DNA of 64,000 bases from Anthoceros angustus (Eukaryota; Streptophyta; Anthocerotopsida; Anthocerotales; Anthocerotaceae), in NCBI GenBank assembly GCA_010909165.1, contig MU008173.1:558001-622000 (forward strand), in the 5' to 3' direction. This document shows, piece by piece, positions 45,473-56,286 of this stretch. Each line of letters begins with the position of its first letter. Within the stretch, counting starts at the first letter, position 1. Both the position numbers and the translations under genes were made by a program. A model generated the notes under the pieces. It ran no database searches, was not told where the DNA came from, and saw only the letters and a program-made list of their open reading frames with translations.

Positions 45473-47104
45473 ATGGCCGGCTATGGCGACGTGCGAATGC
45501 GAGGAGATGCCGTGGAGCTCTCGGACGACGACGAAGGGGACAGGCCACCTCCGCGGCCGTCCGTGTCGTCCCCAGGCTCGCGGGTTGATGTGCAGGACGT
45601 GTTGAGATGCCGGGGCGTGAGGATGAGGCCGGAGTGGCTCGAATCATGTTTGACCGGCTTGGCTGTGGCCAGGCCGGGGTTCAGGGCGCTGCCGGTGGAG
45701 AGGCAGGCAGAGTTGTGTTTTGGGCAGGCTTTGATGGCGGATTTCAATGTGGCGGGGCGGGGTGCCTGCCCCGGATTGCCAGGGCCTGCACAAGCGAGAG
45801 CTGGAGGGCCGTTTGTGCTGCAGGTGGATGAGGTGGTGGACGTGGGATCGCCTCTCAGGGAACGGTACAAGGAGAAGCAGGGGGGGCGGTGTCTGAAGCT
45901 GTCCATGACCGATGGCGTGCAGCGTGTTTTCGGGGTCGAGTACAGGTTCATCGCCGCGTTGCAGGTGCTGCTGCCGGCTGGAGTGAAGATTGTGGTGCGG
46001 CATGTGCAGATTAGGCGTGGGCTCCTGCTGCTGGTCCCGGAAGTGGTGGATGTGGTAGGGGGATCTGTGGAACGGTTGGAAGCGGCACGGCAGCGCGTGG
46101 TTCAGGAGGTGAACAAGCCGCCTCGAGGAAAGCGTGGGAATGTGGCTGAGCTCGCAGCGTCCTCGGCTTGGCCAGTGGAGGAGGAGGAGAGTGGCGATGT
46201 TGCGCATGGTCCGCGGCCCGCTGCCGCGGTGCATTTGTCCGAGATGGGAAGGGGCAGGGGCAGCGGCCGCGAGGATGTGCCGCGGGAGGGAGCCGCGGAT
46301 GTGGTCAGGATGACGAGGAGTGAGCCTGTATCGCTCTCGGACAGAACTGGGGACGATGTGGAAACGCTTGAAAGTCGGAATTTGCCGGAAGCCTGTAGAG
46401 GTGCCCTTCGCCCACGGGGAGGTAGCAGGCTCTCTCTTCGAAAGGAATTTGGTAGAAGTGACGGGGCCTCCAGCACTGAGGGACGAGGACAAGTGCCCTT
46501 CGTTTTTCCCCCTCCTAGCGCTGAAATGCTCGAGCCGATGGAAGTGGATGAGGAGGCGAGGGAAATCCGCACAGGGAACAGCACCAGCTTCAATCGGGCA
46601 GCGCCAGAGACCGATCCCGAGGAAGCCCCATTCAGTTACTTGGCTACACTCATGAACAGGATGCTGTCGGAGAAGAGACCAGTTAGTGGTCGAGTGAAGT
46701 GTGTCCTGGTGGGAGTGAAAGAGTTTAGACTGACGGAACGAGGATGCAAGTTGATTGTGCATATAGACGATGGGAGCCTAATAACTGCGGCTGTAGTTAA
46801 AGAAGAGTTAGTACAGGAGTTTATGCAGCAGTCGCAACAACGCATCTTTGGAATAGAAACTGCTGGAAGCAGTCTCCTGTCTTTAATGACGATGGAGAAC
46901 AAGAAGGAGCTTCAGACCTTCCTTCAACGATTTGAAGGTTTCGTGGACGTGGAATTCCAGGGCCCCGAAGAACTGCCTTTGCTGACTAGTATGAGGGAAG
47001 AAGTTCCATCCACATATGCATGGACGCTATTCCACCGAGTGAGCAAGTCTGTGCTTAAGAAAAATACCAGACACAATGAAGTAATTGAGCTGTCGTCTCC
47101 ATGA
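45473..47104 (+). CDS. RMI1: RMI1, RecQ-mediated genome instability protein 1, 543 aa
   Basis: OB-fold subunit of the RecQ-Top3alpha-Rmi1 dissolvasome, which resolves double Holliday junctions. A single exon. The N-terminal part holds the conserved three-helix region (VRMRPEWLESCLTGL) and the OB-fold N domain (FVLQVDEVVDVGSPLRERY, CLKLSMTDGVQRVFGVEYR, VRHVQIRRGLLLLVPEVV). After a low-complexity linker of about 170 residues comes a second, C-terminal OB domain as in plant RMI1 (FSYLATLMNRM, GRVKCVLVGVKEFRLTERGC, LIVHIDDGSLITAAVVKEEL). It is somewhat shorter than the Arabidopsis protein. It starts 270 bp from the divergent MAPKKK and ends 64 bp before the convergent cpFtsY stop. The long minus-strand ORF over it is a codon-bias shadow. 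Confidence 0.9.
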   Translation: MAGYGDVRMRGDAVELSDDDEGDRPPPRPSVSSPGSRVDVQDVLRCRGVRMRPEWLESCLTGLAVARPGFRALPVERQAELCFGQALMADFNVAGRGACPGLPGPAQARAGGPFVLQVDEVVDVGSPLRERYKEKQGGRCLKLSMTDGVQRVFGVEYRFIAALQVLLPAGVKIVVRHVQIRRGLLLLVPEVVDVVGGSVERLEAARQRVVQEVNKPPRGKRGNVAELAASSAWPVEEEESGDVAHGPRPAAAVHLSEMGRGRGSGREDVPREGAADVVRMTRSEPVSLSDRTGDDVETLESRNLPEACRGALRPRGGSRLSLRKEFGRSDGASSTEGRGQVPFVFPPPSAEMLEPMEVDEEAREIRTGNSTSFNRAAPETDPEEAPFSYLATLMNRMLSEKRPVSGRVKCVLVGVKEFRLTERGCKLIVHIDDGSLITAAVVKEELVQEFMQQSQQRIFGIETAGSSLLSLMTMENKKELQTFLQRFEGFVDVEFQGPEELPLLTSMREEVPSTYAWTLFHRVSKSVLKKNTRHNEVIELSSP

Positions 47105-47168
47105 CTGCCTATTTGCGTACAATCGCGGGCTTGCGCTCAGGGCAGGGAGCGGAGACAGACAAAGAGTG

Positions 47169-48377
47169 TCAGGGGAAGAGAGCATCCACAAATCCTTGAG
47201 GATCGAAGGGCTGCAAGTCGTCCATGCCCTCCCCGACACCCACAAACTTCACTGGTATGGAAAGCTCATCCACCACACTAACCACACACCCTCCTCGGGA
47301 AGTCCCGTCCATCTTGGTGAGCACAAACCCTGTCACTCCCACCACCTGATTGAACTCCCTAGCTTGCGGCAGCATGTTCAATCCAGTGGTGCCATCCAGG
47401 ACAAGCAGCACCTCATTGGGTGCCCCGGGCAGCGCCTTGGCCACTGCTCGCTTGCAAGCCCGGAGCTCCTCCATCAGGTTATAGTTGGTATGGAGCCTGC
47501 CAGAAGTATCGGCAAGCACGATGTCGAAGTTCTCAGCAGTCGCGCGTTTCACAGCCTCGGAGAGCACGGATGCAGGCCTGGGCTTCACCCCGTTCCCTAC
47601 CACTATCTCGCAGTCACTCCTCTTGGCCCACACCTCCAGCTGCTCGCTGGCAGCCGCCCTAAACGTATCCCCCGCCGCCAAGAGAATCTTGAGGTTCTCC
47701 TCCTCTTTCTTCAACCTGTGCGCCAGCTTGCCGATGCTGGTGGTCTTCCCTCCCCCATTCACCCCAACGATCATCACTACGGCAGGCCTTCTCTCCCCGA
47801 GCTGCAGGTCGCTGCTGCCGGCCTTGGCTGTGAGCAGAGCCACAATATTCCTCTTCAACGCCGCTCGGATTTCCGCACCCGTCTTCAACCTCCCCGCAAG
47901 AATGTCCTGCCGGATGGTGTCCACGATCTTGAGAGCGGTCCTGGGCCCGAAGTCCGCCACCAGCAGAGCCTCCTCCAGCTCGTCCAGCGTGCTCTCCGTC
48001 TCCTCCAAATTCCAGTACGTCAGAAGCTCGTCGATGACAGAAAGGTTCTCCCTGGTCTTGGTGAAGCCCGAAAACAGGCGCTCTATGTCGCTCTTGGCCT
48101 TCTCCTTGATCACCTTCCCCAGCTTCCCGAAAAAGCCGACCTTGTCACTGGCCCCTCGACACCTGATGCTGGAAGCGCAGCCCTTGTACCTGTCCCCCGC
48201 ATTCTTACATCCCTGCCTCCATCCCAATCCACGGCCAGATATGGACTGGAGCGAGTGCACAGCCGATGCAGACAACCCCCTTCTGTCGCAGGCGGAAGCG
48301 GACGACGACACATCCTCGCAACAATTCCTAACCCGAGCAACAGCCGAGGAGGCCGCGCTCAGGTGCAATGCTTCCAT
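47169..48377 (-). CDS. CPFTSY: cpFtsY, chloroplast SRP receptor GTPase, 402 aa
   Basis: Chloroplast homologue of bacterial FtsY; with cpSRP54/cpSRP43 it targets light-harvesting proteins to thylakoids. The N-terminal 80 or so residues are Ser/Ala/Arg/Cys-rich and fit a transit peptide. The NG domain follows: helix bundle (VGFFGKLGKVIKEKAKSDIE), P-loop GVNGGGKTT (about 205-213), AAGDTFRAAASEQL, LADTSGRLHTN and LTKMDGTSRGG, with the family end FDPQGFVDALF. The ATG at 48377 was chosen; a longer in-frame opening to 48461 begins with GTG. No intron, although the Arabidopsis gene has several. A plus-strand ORF spans the whole gene in antisense but shows no family features. Confidence 0.95.
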   Translation of the reverse strand: MEALHLSAASSAVARVRNCCEDVSSSASACDRRGLSASAVHSLQSISGRGLGWRQGCKNAGDRYKGCASSIRCRGASDKVGFFGKLGKVIKEKAKSDIERLFSGFTKTRENLSVIDELLTYWNLEETESTLDELEEALLVADFGPRTALKIVDTIRQDILAGRLKTGAEIRAALKRNIVALLTAKAGSSDLQLGERRPAVVMIVGVNGGGKTTSIGKLAHRLKKEEENLKILLAAGDTFRAAASEQLEVWAKRSDCEIVVGNGVKPRPASVLSEAVKRATAENFDIVLADTSGRLHTNYNLMEELRACKRAVAKALPGAPNEVLLVLDGTTGLNMLPQAREFNQVVGVTGFVLTKMDGTSRGGCVVSVVDELSIPVKFVGVGEGMDDLQPFDPQGFVDALFP

Positions 48378-51300
48378 CCCAAAACAAGCACAGGAACACC
48401 CAGCAGGAATCAGCCCATGGCTGGCACCTCGCACGCCAGCTTGGATTGGCAATCCGATCACTTCCTCATCGGGGATTAGGTCAACTTTTTCTTAAACTCA
48501 TGGTGTATGGAGGTACGTATCGTCCTTGTTGATTTCTGATCGCTGAAGATTTCTCCCCGGGTTTGGTTTGATTTATTTTCACAATGCTAAATTGAAAGAA
48601 AAATTACATGTATGTACCTACCTAGGTCTTCTATCCCTTTCGCGCTATCTCATCACATTCCAGCTTGGAATCTTGTGATTATTAAATTCCAGCTTGGTAT
48701 CACAAGGACGGATCAGTAATTGGATGGCCTTGGATGGGGTGGGGATGGGCTTGTAAACATTATTATGCGCTCGTCTCCATAGTGTGTGGGACCGTTACTC
48801 CATATCAAATTCCAACGTGGGACTTCCACCTATATTTTAAAATATCAATATAAAGTCTCCAAATTTTATGTGATGATTTTGAATTAGGTGTAGACCGTCT
48901 TTACATCAACTTTAAAAAAAATCCTCATGTTGATACTAAATGTGTTGCTTAGAAGAGATATCCATGGTGCTAGTAGTCTAGACACACCATGATGAAAGCT
49001 AGCTAGGTACTAAGTTCACTCACCATATGACATCCCTAGTGAATTATGGCGGAGTCTAGTAGACATTGTAGGCTCTAGCTAGTTATATTCCCACACGGGA
49101 GAAAGAATCGGCATGAATTGGCACCTAGCAGCCCAATTTATGCATCAACTTAATCTAGTGTGGTACCTAGCGGCCCAATTTATGCATCGACTTAATCCAG
49201 TATTTCGACTCATGTTCTTTAAGTTTATGCATAATTGAAAACGGTTGACTAAACTATTTGGTTGAAACGCAGAAAGAAACCTTCAAAAAACTCACAACCC
49301 CCTCAAGAAACGGAAGCCATTACTCCGTGGGTACTAATCCATTGGTCCAGAATTTTGATGTCTTAAAAAGATCTTTTCTTGGATTATGTGCAATATTTTT
49401 AAGAGATAAATTAATATATTTGAGAAATACCTTTCCACCAAATATTTTATTATTTTCTGAAAACAATAGGGCTCATAGTCCAAGAAATGGCCTCTAGGAT
49501 GCACTAAAAACAAAAAACCAACAATGACTACCCAAGCAACAATGACTTCCATTTCTTGAGGAGTTTGTGAGTTTTAAAAGGATGAGTACCAAGCAATAAT
49601 GACTCCCGTTTCTTGAGGAGTTTGTGAGTTTTTAAAAGGATGACTACCTAAGCAGCTTGACTCCCGTTCCTTTAGAAGTCTATACTTTTTAAAAAGATTC
49701 TTTCTTGTTTGTCCAGGATATATTGATAAAAAAATCACTTATTTTTTATAGTATACATGGCATAATTTGCTACAATGGATAGCCTTAATAAAAACAAGTG
49801 TCATGCAAAAATTGTGCACAATGTGAAAGAACATGGGTTGAAAGGTTCAATTTGAGCGGGTTGGGCATTCTGGGGTTAAAGTCAGCTTTGACTAAGAAGT
49901 CAAGGGTGATTGAATTGAAATTTAAAGGTTATTGCTTATAGGTATTGCAATTCAATAAAGGTTACTGCTTGTAGGTATTTTCTAAGTGGCTTGTACTCCA
50001 ATGTCGTATTATTAACCTTTGATTAACATTTCTTCATCATAATGATAACTTTAAGGCCAAGCTAAGTAACTTTAAATTCGCAAACCAAAAAATGGTGATT
50101 TTGGAGTCCAGAGAGTAAATATAGATAAGCAGTTTTTGATGGCCTATTCAAGATCGTTCTTTTCGTTCTTAGACCTGCTTTTCCGTTTATTGGAGATATA
50201 TTGTTAATTAACTATACATGAAGCATATACTATCTCATAAATTGTTTCATGCTTTATCCCAAAGGTGCCTTGCCCTCTCTAACTGTCGCTCGGTAATATG
50301 TAGCCTCAAATTATTCTTGCAAGTTAGTGACCAAGTCTACCATGATACGCATCTTCCAGGAGAAATCTAGTAGAATTTGTCATTCCATCCATAACTAAGA
50401 TAAAAATAACAATGGTGAAAACAATAGGTGGCAATTACTTCAAACTCTTATAGCAAAGGTGAGAGGAAAGCCATTTTTTGCAAATGTTTGTACGAAAGTT
50501 TAGTACGATACATTAGAAGGGTTCTTGTCGCATGGTGGAGGATCTCAAGAAGGAAAACTCTCAAAATTAGTGTGTGGGATATTTTTCTTAGTCTCATGAG
50601 ATCCTTTTCTTCTTTCTCTTTGGCCCTTGGCTTTTTGCCGCTAAATAGGAAGAAAGAGACCAAGGTAAGTAGAGTAAGTGAGCCGTGTAATAAGCAATTG
50701 TTTCTTATCGTTGGAATGCACTTTAATAAGCCTGAAACGGGTTGAAATCTCGACAAGTAAGGCTACTCGGTATCATCTTATGAATACCAATGTCCAATCC
50801 TGATGTGCGGCTGTGATTTGTCATCTCATGTATTGGAACATGCCTTGTGCATTAAAGTTCCTAATCGGATTCCACTAACAATACCAAGATGATGAAGATC
50901 ATGGTGTTCTCTACTACTTCTTACAAACAAGCTACAAAAAGTGCTGGCAAACTGGGCTCATTCAAAGCTGTCCAGAAAACAAAATTTATGTATAAAATGT
51001 TTTTTTTCACGAGGAAACGATCAGATTAGAAGCACCAAGCGCTGCGGTGGATTACAAGATGCTGAGCCTGAAAACCTCTCATGGAGAGACCTAGTCAAAA
51101 CGTGCAGCACGCTAATCGTCCTGCACGAAAGCACCGGCTCCCCAAGGCACCTATGCTAACCTCACATCCCTTGAAGCTTGTTGCCATGACTCCAAGATGG
51201 TAAGAGAATTCTAACAAAGCCAGGGGCAGGAATGACTCCATGTCACTTCTGCGCCTGATTTGAGAAATTCTGCCTGCATCCACTCCCGTGGTTTGAACCT

Positions 51301-51790
51301 ATGCAGTGAGGCACTTCGTAAACTCTCCGCCGAGATCAGCACCTTCTCCCAGGAACGACATAAGAGCCCTTTTAGAGGTAAGGGCTCCCGGCCCCCATAG
51401 ACAGCCGACGTCCAATTGGTCTACAAAACAAAAAGACCTGAGCTCCATACGTGCCCCCACCAGGTTTGTTGGATCAGTGGCCTGCCAGTCCTCTCGTTAA
51501 GTCCAAAAAGAGCTACATTTTATGTATAAAGTGTAGGTTTGCCGCTTGAGTGAGCTTTCCGAAAAACAAGCTAAATGTATTTGATTACCACATAAAAGCC
51601 ATCCTGCTTCCGGAATTTCTTAAAGATATCCTTCTACCTGTCCGAGAAGGAATGCATTGCCTTGTTCAAGTGGTCCACCCAAAACCAATATCTTCCTTAA
51701 TCATGCTTTCGCCGACTAAGATTACGCGACAAAGCTCCAGAAGCCTTCCATAGGCTATAAAGATGAATGGTCGGTCACCTAGTCAAAGTA
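48378..51790. other. Gene-poor, AT-rich intergenic region
   Basis: No protein gene is recognised. cpFtsY's upstream region lies at the left. A direct repeat around GCACCTAGCAGCCCAATTTA/TACCTAGCGGCCCAATTTAT is at 49120-49200 and a 57-58-bp tandem repeat at 49508-49700. Short open stretches on either strand at 50428-50756 overlap and look like chance. Confidence 0.5.
49508..49700. repeat. 57-58-bp tandem repeat, three copies
   Basis: GACTTCCATTTCTTGAGGAG at 49544 recurs as GACTCCCGTTTCTTGAGGAG at 49601 and in a more diverged form at 49659, each followed by TTTTAAAAGGATGA-TACC or a variant. Confidence 0.85.
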
Positions 51791-52545
51791 TGTAGTTCAA
51801 GTATTACTCGCACGTCTAGGTATTTCTCGCACTTCAATCTTTGGCTTGCAGGTTTGTAACCTTTTCTCGCACTTCATATCTTCTTTCTGGCATTTCTTTC
51901 ACGTCTCGCACTTCAATCTTCTTTCTCAGTGCGTAACCTTTCTCGCACTTCATATCTTCTTCTTTGCACTTCAATCTTTATTCTCGCATTTCTCGCACAT
52001 CTTGCAGTTCTCGTACTTCAATCTTTTTTCTCGCATTTCTTTCACTTCTCGCACTTCAATCTTCTTTCTCACTGCGTAACCTTTGTCGTACTTCGTATCT
52101 TCTTTCTCGCACTTCATATCTTCTTTCTCGCACTTCATAGATGCTTTCTTGCACTTCGTATCTTCTTTCTCGCACTTCGTATCTTCTTTCTCGCACTTCG
52201 TATCTTCTTTCTCGCACTTCGTATCTTCTTTCTCGCACCATATATCTTCTTTCTCGCACCATATATCTCCTTTCTCGCACCTTATATCTCCTTTCTCGCA
52301 CCTTATATCTCCTTTCTCGCACTTTATATCTCCTTTCTCTCACTTTATATCTCCTTTCTCTCACTTTATATCTCCTTTCTCGCACTTCATATCTCCTTTC
52401 TCGCACTTTATATCTCCTTTCTCGCACTTCATTCCTTCTTTCTCCCACTTCATATCTTTCTTTCTGGCACTTCATATCTTCTTTCTCACATTTCTCGCAC
52501 ATCTTGCAGTTCTCGCACTTCGATCTTCTTTCTCGTACGGGGATG
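51791..52545. repeat. 21-bp satellite array (CGCACTTCRTATCTYCTTTCT)
   Basis: The array is most regular from 52083 to about 52490, where roughly twenty units follow one another with phase kept. The flanks (51791-52082 and 52490-52545) are more diverged and of mixed unit length. Because 21 is a multiple of three, several frames on both strands stay open for 140-220 codons. Confidence 0.93.
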
Positions 52546-53003
52546 TGCGTTTTGCTTGCAGGTTTGTAACGCTTTGTTACGTATTTGACCTTGACAAACC
52601 GTGACTGCAAAATTGCTGTTAGATTGGTGGAAAAACTGATCAACTGATACTGTCCAGTCACAACGGGAGAACACGCACTCGGCCTTGGGAGGGGCCAAGT
52701 CAAAGACCCATCCAGGCATGAAGGAACACAATCTAAACAAGAATTGGCAATCGGCTTGGCGTCATCGAGAGCGACTTAGATGAAAACAGCGAATTCGAAA
52801 ATTTGTTCGTTTTCCAACATCCACCGGCAGCTCAGCAGGAAAATGGAAAGTCTTGAAGGAAGACGTATGAAAACTGTTTGGATTGAACAGATTGTAGAGG
52901 CCAAATGCATCAAAATTTCTGCTCATTCCAGGTTGTCCAAAAGGATCAAAACCAGAGGAACAACAAGTTCTCAAATCCGAGAAATGCCGCGCGCTAGAAG
53001 CCA
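52546..53003. other. Short intergenic region
   Basis: Between the satellite and the eL8 stop. It probably contains the eL8 3' UTR. Nothing else is seen. Confidence 0.5.
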
Positions 53004-54174
53004 CTAAGAGAGTCTTTGAGCGGCTTCCTTAGCTAGAATCTTGTCCTTGGCCTTAGTCTTCGCCTGAGACTTCACACCCATCAAGCCTCCACCCCATTGC
53101 TTACGGAAGTCATCATACCGGTCGTTGAAGTTGGCCTGCACAAGAAATCATGGTTACATCCAGAAGTTTCGAAATCCAGAAACAAGCCTCCAACGTGAAA
53201 GCTTTTGAAGCCTTACCTTAACAGCTTCAACAATCTTGCTGAAGTCATGCTTGTCCTCGTTCTTGACTGATGTCAAACAGAGTGCTGTGGCTGTCTTGGA
53301 ATGCACAATCTGACCCAGCCTAGATTTGCCCTTAACTATCGCGTACGGTACACCCATCTTCCTGCACAAGGCAGGAAGCCAGACCACCAACTCGATGGGG
53401 TCGACATCATGGGCGATCACCACAAGCTGTGCCTTGCCCTGCAGCATCAGGAGATTAGGAGAGCTCATTTACCGCTCTTCAACAGAAAAACTACTGACCA
53501 ATAATCCCACCTGTTCAATCAGGTAAGTCACATGGTTGATCCCATACTTCACAACGAGGGGCTTCTTCGTGTCAATAGTCTTCCCCTCTGCCTCTGCCGC
53601 AGCTTTTTTCTGCAGCCTCTCTTTCTTCTCCGCCTTGTACTCAGGACGGTACTTCAGGAGCATCTTAAAGAGGCTCGTCGCTGCAGAATCGGAACAAACA
53701 CCATTCCTTCAACCTAATCCACAACTTTGGGTGCCAGCTCTAAAGCTAGCACCTGCGTATAATAGAAACCCTACCAGCACGAACGTCAACTCACCAAGGT
53801 TTTTGTCCAGCGTCTTAGTGAACTGGTTGAGAGCAGGCGGGACCTTCAACCTCTGGTTCAAGACCCTGCGCTGCCGCTGTATCCGGACATATTTAGGCCA
53901 CTTCACAAACCGGTGAAGATTCTTCTTAGGTGGCAGCGCCCCGCCGATGCCGAACTGCTTCGGCCTCTTCTCAAATAGCGGATTCACCACCTTCTCCGGC
54001 ACCTACATGAACCATTCTGCAGCCAGCTCAGGTACCAAAAAAGCGGAGACAAATCCCAGACCGCTGCCACCATATCAAAGGCTCAAATCAACTGAGACCC
54101 AGCTCACGCGCAACCTTCTTCTTCTCCACTGGAGCCGGAATAGGCGTCTTCAAAGTCCCCCTCTTCGGAGCCAT
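53004..54174 (-). CDS. RPL7A: 60S ribosomal protein eL8 (L7a), 263 aa
   Basis: RNA-binding protein of the large cytosolic ribosomal subunit. Five exons on minus: 54174-54115, 54002-53795, 53680-53511, 53438-53217 and 53135-53004. The start MAPKRG is the family start. The conserved stretch [20 protein letters not shown], then [17 protein letters not shown] and [20 protein letters not shown], precedes the L7Ae RNA-binding core ([51 protein letters not shown]). The tail ends KEAAQRLS, typical of plants. Length and colinearity are normal, so the gene looks functional. Its upstream region has TTAGGGTA near 54260, a weak telo-box. Confidence 0.97.
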
Positions 54175-56286
54175 GGCGGCTGTGGTAGCGAACGCCGGGA
54201 GCAGACTGAGGGACAGTCGCCAAGGGACGAAAGACCAAATATGTCGTGCAGCCCCGTATTTAGGGTATCTGCCCTAAGCCAACATGTATGTAGTTAGACA
54301 GTCTGCCCTAACTAAAACATAAAACTGCCTCCTCGATAGGAGGCTCGACCGTCGACCCGCTCGCCCTACTCTGAACCGGATAGGAAAGAGTAAATGATGA
54401 AAGAGAAAATTCATTTTTTACATATTAAAGGAAAATTTCATATATATTAGGTAGATATAATAGGTAAAAATTAGAACTAGTAGGTAGAATCCAAAATTAG
54501 AAAATACAAAATAGAACTTGAGGGCAAAACTAGAACTAGAGGGTAGACTTAGAGGGTACAAAACATTCAACGAGTAATAACAAGGTGAGAGGCTCCGATT
54601 GCCCTAATCAAATTAGTAAGCCACCGTTAAGAAACTTGCATGCCGATCAAGATATACATCAAAAAATGAAGAATTTGAATATTGCTTCAGAATTTCATGT
54701 ATACTTAGATAAGAATGAAAATCAAATAACGAGATAAAGAAGGTCAATTTACCAACAAGAAGAAACCCACCTTCAAATATGATCTGCAAAAAAACAATCA
54801 TATAGAATTAGCGTAAGATAAACCACAGATCTTGGCTAAAAACCTCGATCTGCAAAATAATCACAACAAATTAAGGAACAAACTAACCTTACTTAAGCCC
54901 AAAGTTGATTGTGCAGTTGTGAATGGTCACCCCACAAGAGAAAATGCTCGATAAAAAACTTTGTTGAGCAGTCAACATTCTAAGACCTTGATCATAGCGG
55001 CGGTCAACATTCTAAGACCTTGATCCTAGCGCACCAGCATTTGATATAGCTCCAGGCTGTTCAAAAATGTTAGATCATCCTCGTATGCCTTCCAAGACCA
55101 TCTTGCTCATTGCAAGAATTGATTGTTTAAGTTGTTAAGAAACACAATGAGAAAGCACTTGCAAAAACTAATGATCTGTTAGTTTGGTGGATGCGCCACT
55201 ACAGTTATCTAAATTGAAAATGATAAGCCTTATGTTATTTTTAAATATTATATTATTTAAATTTAAAATTTGACAGAGTTGAATGCTGCAGGACCTGACA
55301 AAGAATTCTAGATTGACGAACAAGCTTTATAAGGAAACTATAGTTGTGAAGAATTTGCATCAAAACATTGAAGAAAATGTGTCTCTTTTGACTAATGTGT
55401 CTCTCAGTCAAGTAATTCTTTCTTTGAGCAATAAATTTTTTACTGAGGGGTGGCTCAATAGAGTAATGCTGAAATAATTAGTTTTTGAAAAAAGAGATTC
55501 AAAATAAATATTTATATTTTCAAAATTTCAAAATTTATTTAAAATAATTTTATCCAATTTCAATATTTATTAGAATACATAGGTATCTATATGGAACTAA
55601 TGGATATGTATAGACCTCCCTTAAATAGGCCCTAATTTTCCACAAACAATCTTAATTTCGTTGTTTTGGGCATCTTAAATCCGTAAATTTTTACACATTC
55701 GGCGTTTTAAGCAAAGTAATTTCTGGATTTTTAATTTTTATTAATTAATGCCAAATCACTCATCGGGATATGGTATATTTTATTATTCCTTAAATTAATA
55801 TGATTAATTGATGCACATTGTTAACAACACTTACAAAAAATTAAAGGCCGTTGAAACTAAAGTCAACAAGATAGAGGATGTTACGAATGCAGGAAACAGC
55901 CATCCATGCATGCAATCAGCAGCGCTCAACAGACCAAGCAGGAGCCAGGCTATGGACGCATAACCAGTCGCCATGAAGAAGACAACAACCTATTTTCCCC
56001 CTATCCACAAACACCTAATCCAGTAATATGATGTAGACCGTATCCATACCCTATGAATTCCTGATGAATCCGTAGGGTAAATAGTAGAAATACAGTTAGA
56101 AAACGGGCGAGAATTTTAGAGTAATTCTGCACGGATCTTGGAACGAGACCGCGACCATATGGCCTGTATAAGAGTGATTACGAAGAAGAAACGGACAGCC
56201 ATTCATTGGAGCTCATTCACAGAAGCCGTGACCAGAATTGTACACAAGGATTGCATCTGGATCATAAGATGGTTGCGTGACATTTG
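54175..56286. other. AT-rich intergenic region, probably ending in a degraded gypsy LTR
   Basis: eL8 promoter at the left, then AT-rich DNA with no gene. CAACATTCTAAGACCTTGAT occurs twice at about 54972-55025. The last part before 56287 should be the 5' LTR of the gypsy element, because a primer-binding-site-like word follows it, but its left end could not be placed. Confidence 0.45.

Noticed and set aside
45644..46762. 372-codon minus-strand ORF opposite RMI1
   Set aside because: His/Arg/Pro-rich shadow with no family features; the RMI1 frame explains the region.
48378..48461. N-terminal extension of cpFtsY to 48461
   Set aside because: It starts with GTG; the ATG at 48377 already gives a plausible transit peptide.
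47085..48479. 464-codon plus-strand ORF opposite cpFtsY
   Set aside because: It is an antisense shadow of a GC-biased gene; no motif is seen and the sense protein is fully conserved.
52056..52703. 215-codon minus-strand ORF with RYEVRER heptads as a coiled-coil protein
   Set aside because: It is produced by the 21-bp satellite; several other frames are equally open and there is no non-repeat domain.
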